Program-made: the position numbers and the translations under genes
Part shown: positions 63,262 to 64,000 of the stretch, in pieces
How the letters are laid out: every line of letters starts with the position of its first letter
Position numbering within the stretch: position 1 is the stretch's first letter
Notes under the pieces: model-generated
The model's database searches: none
What the model was told of the DNA's origin: nothing
What the model saw: the letters and a program-made list of their open reading frames with translations, nothing else
Source: an uncultured Roseibium sp.
GTDB taxonomy: Bacteria; Pseudomonadota; Alphaproteobacteria; Rhizobiales; Stappiaceae
Reading direction: 5' to 3'
Assembly: GCF_947499295.1 (NCBI RefSeq)
Contig: NZ_CANMNP010000009.1
Span: 62,001 to 126,000, forward strand
DNA length: 64,000 nucleotides

Positions 63262-63911
63262 TAGCCATAAACCGTTTCGTAAAGGGACCGGATGATACCG
63301 GCGGTAACACCCCAGATGTATCGTTCGCCGTAAGGCATCTCATAAAAATAACGTCGTTTACCCTGCCACACGCGGCTTTGCTTGATGTGGTTGCCAGGAT
63401 CCATCAGAAAGCCGAAAGGCACTTCGAAGACGTCTTCGACTTCATCAGGGTTTGCACGAAACGCGGTATCGGCACCGATCATTCCGATCACGGGAACAAC
63501 CCGGTAACCGGACCCGGTCAGATAGGGGGACAGCCGCCCGATCGGTGCGACACTATCAGGCTTCAAGCCGATCTCTTCATCTGCTTCACGCAGTGCCGCT
63601 TCAACAGGCCCGGCATCGGTCGGGTCGATTTTTCCACCCGGAAAGGCAACCTGCCCTGCATGCGATTTCAGATGTCCGGTACGCTGTGTCAGGACAACGC
63701 TCGGCCCGTCGTCGCGCGGCAGGATGCCGATCAGCACTGCGGCATCGCGCGGAGGCCCCTCCCAGCGTGCGTACGGCCCAAGATCAGGGTTCAGAACATG
63801 GTCACCCGTGTCCTTGTCCGCATTGTCACTCTCTGCCAGCGAAAGACGCTGCTGCAACAATTCGGTGATATCCGCACAGGGCAAAATATGGTTCAACGAA
63901 GACGCGGTCAT
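63261..63911 (-). CDS. CoA pyrophosphatase (Nudix hydrolase, NudL-like)
   Basis: A 216-residue Nudix hydrolase that likely cleaves CoA to phosphopantetheine and 3',5'-ADP. The CoA-specific UPF0035 motif is present just before the Nudix box (VLTQRTGHLKSHAGQVAFPG), and the box GGKIDPTDAGPVEAALREAD, EEIGL is complete in its metal-binding READEE part. It overlaps DUF6111 by 1 bp. NudL in E. coli is the related enzyme. Confidence 0.92.
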   Translation of the reverse strand: MTASSLNHILPCADITELLQQRLSLAESDNADKDTGDHVLNPDLGPYARWEGPPRDAAVLIGILPRDDGPSVVLTQRTGHLKSHAGQVAFPGGKIDPTDAGPVEAALREADEEIGLKPDSVAPIGRLSPYLTGSGYRVVPVIGMIGADTAFRANPDEVEDVFEVPFGFLMDPGNHIKQSRVWQGKRRYFYEMPYGERYIWGVTAGIIRSLYETVYG

Positions 63912-63935
63912 GCAGTCAGACAGCCCATCTGCGGT

Positions 63936-63998
63936 TCAGTGCTCTTCAGATCCGCGCAAGAGGTCGGGCTCCAACGCAAAAAAAGCACCTCCGCTCCA
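63936..63998 (-). CDS. 3' end of a DUF1285-like gene, 5' part outside window
   Basis: Only the last 20 codons are visible, reading WSGGAFFALEPDLLRGSEEH before a TGA. The WSGGAFF ending and the place directly upstream of the CoA pyrophosphatase gene, 24 bp away, match DUF1285 proteins in this neighbourhood. Another frame also stays open to the edge (stop overlapping the nudix ATG), so this choice rests on motif memory. Confidence 0.5.
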   Translation of the reverse strand, partial: WSGGAFFALEPDLLRGSEEH

Positions 63999-64000
63999 GA

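Overview
The window reads as a stretch of alphaproteobacterial chromosome, most likely from the Rhizobiales/Stappiaceae side (Roseibium/Labrenzia-like). That assignment is inferred from gene order and protein style (pgsA-moaD-moaE, ilvE-MarR-response regulator-kinase, rplY-pth-ychF, petABC, CoA pyrophosphatase-DUF6111-CCA transferase) and could not be checked by a search. Coding density is high. I see no rRNA, tRNA, CRISPR array, phage module or insertion sequence. The one clearly decayed stretch is about 35.4-36.6 kb.

Layout. 0-5 kb: end of an EEP-family phosphodiesterase, thymidine kinase, a HlyU-like protein, pgsA, moaD-moaE and a Bcr/CflA-type efflux pump. 4.8-6.5 kb: a quinone reductase-like MDR gene divergent from its likely TetR regulator, with two palindromic operators between them. 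6.5-10.4 kb: ilvE with a clear terminator, then MarR-response regulator-histidine kinase. 10.4-14.4 kb (minus): a DUF1194 protein, a CsaA-like tRNA-binding protein, a TetR-like protein, proC, a YbjN protein and a UbiK-like protein. 14.5-20.3 kb (plus): lgt-midA-pgeF, an M24-fold protein, a lipoprotein and prs. 20.4-26.4 kb: a BMP-type ABC importer operon ending in a cytosine deaminase-like amidohydrolase. 26.4-28.9 kb: a His-rich exported protein divergent from a MarR regulator with a Cys/His cluster, then MOSC and TfoX-N genes. 29.2-35.4 kb: rplY, pth, a ribonuclease T2, ychF, an MHS-type MFS permease and an FAH-fold hydrolase. 35.4-36.6 kb: a 55-codon candidate gene and a broken phosphodiesterase/alkaline-phosphatase gene. 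36.6-39.5 kb: a two-component pair divergent from a PepSY protein and a small membrane protein. 39.7-43.9 kb: an SLC13/TrkA_C permease, an SDR, a small exported protein and two MaoC genes. 44-46.7 kb (minus): mtnP-apt-bluB-GNAT. 46.7-50 kb (minus): a HbpS-like protein and the bc1 complex petABC. 50-59 kb (minus): two ABC exporters of one type surrounding a GGDEF/EAL protein, a chemoreceptor and a DUF2177 protein. 59-64 kb: trmL and hemF (plus), then an HD-GYP protein and the cca-DUF6111-CoA pyrophosphatase-DUF1285 group (minus).

How the genes fit together. Several sets serve nucleotide salvage: thymidine kinase, prs, the BMP importer with its deaminase, an exported RNase T2, and mtnP-apt. Energy metabolism is represented by bc1 and hemF, and signalling by two kinase/regulator pairs, a chemoreceptor, a diguanylate cyclase with a damaged EAL domain and an intact HD-GYP protein.

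The most unusual items are the MarR/His-rich-protein pair with its 13-bp inverted repeat, the RNase T2 with an extra N-terminal domain, the M24-fold protein lacking the usual metal ligands, the damaged EAL domain, and two short unrecognised reading frames with strong ribosome binding sites. I found no clear new defence or mobile system.
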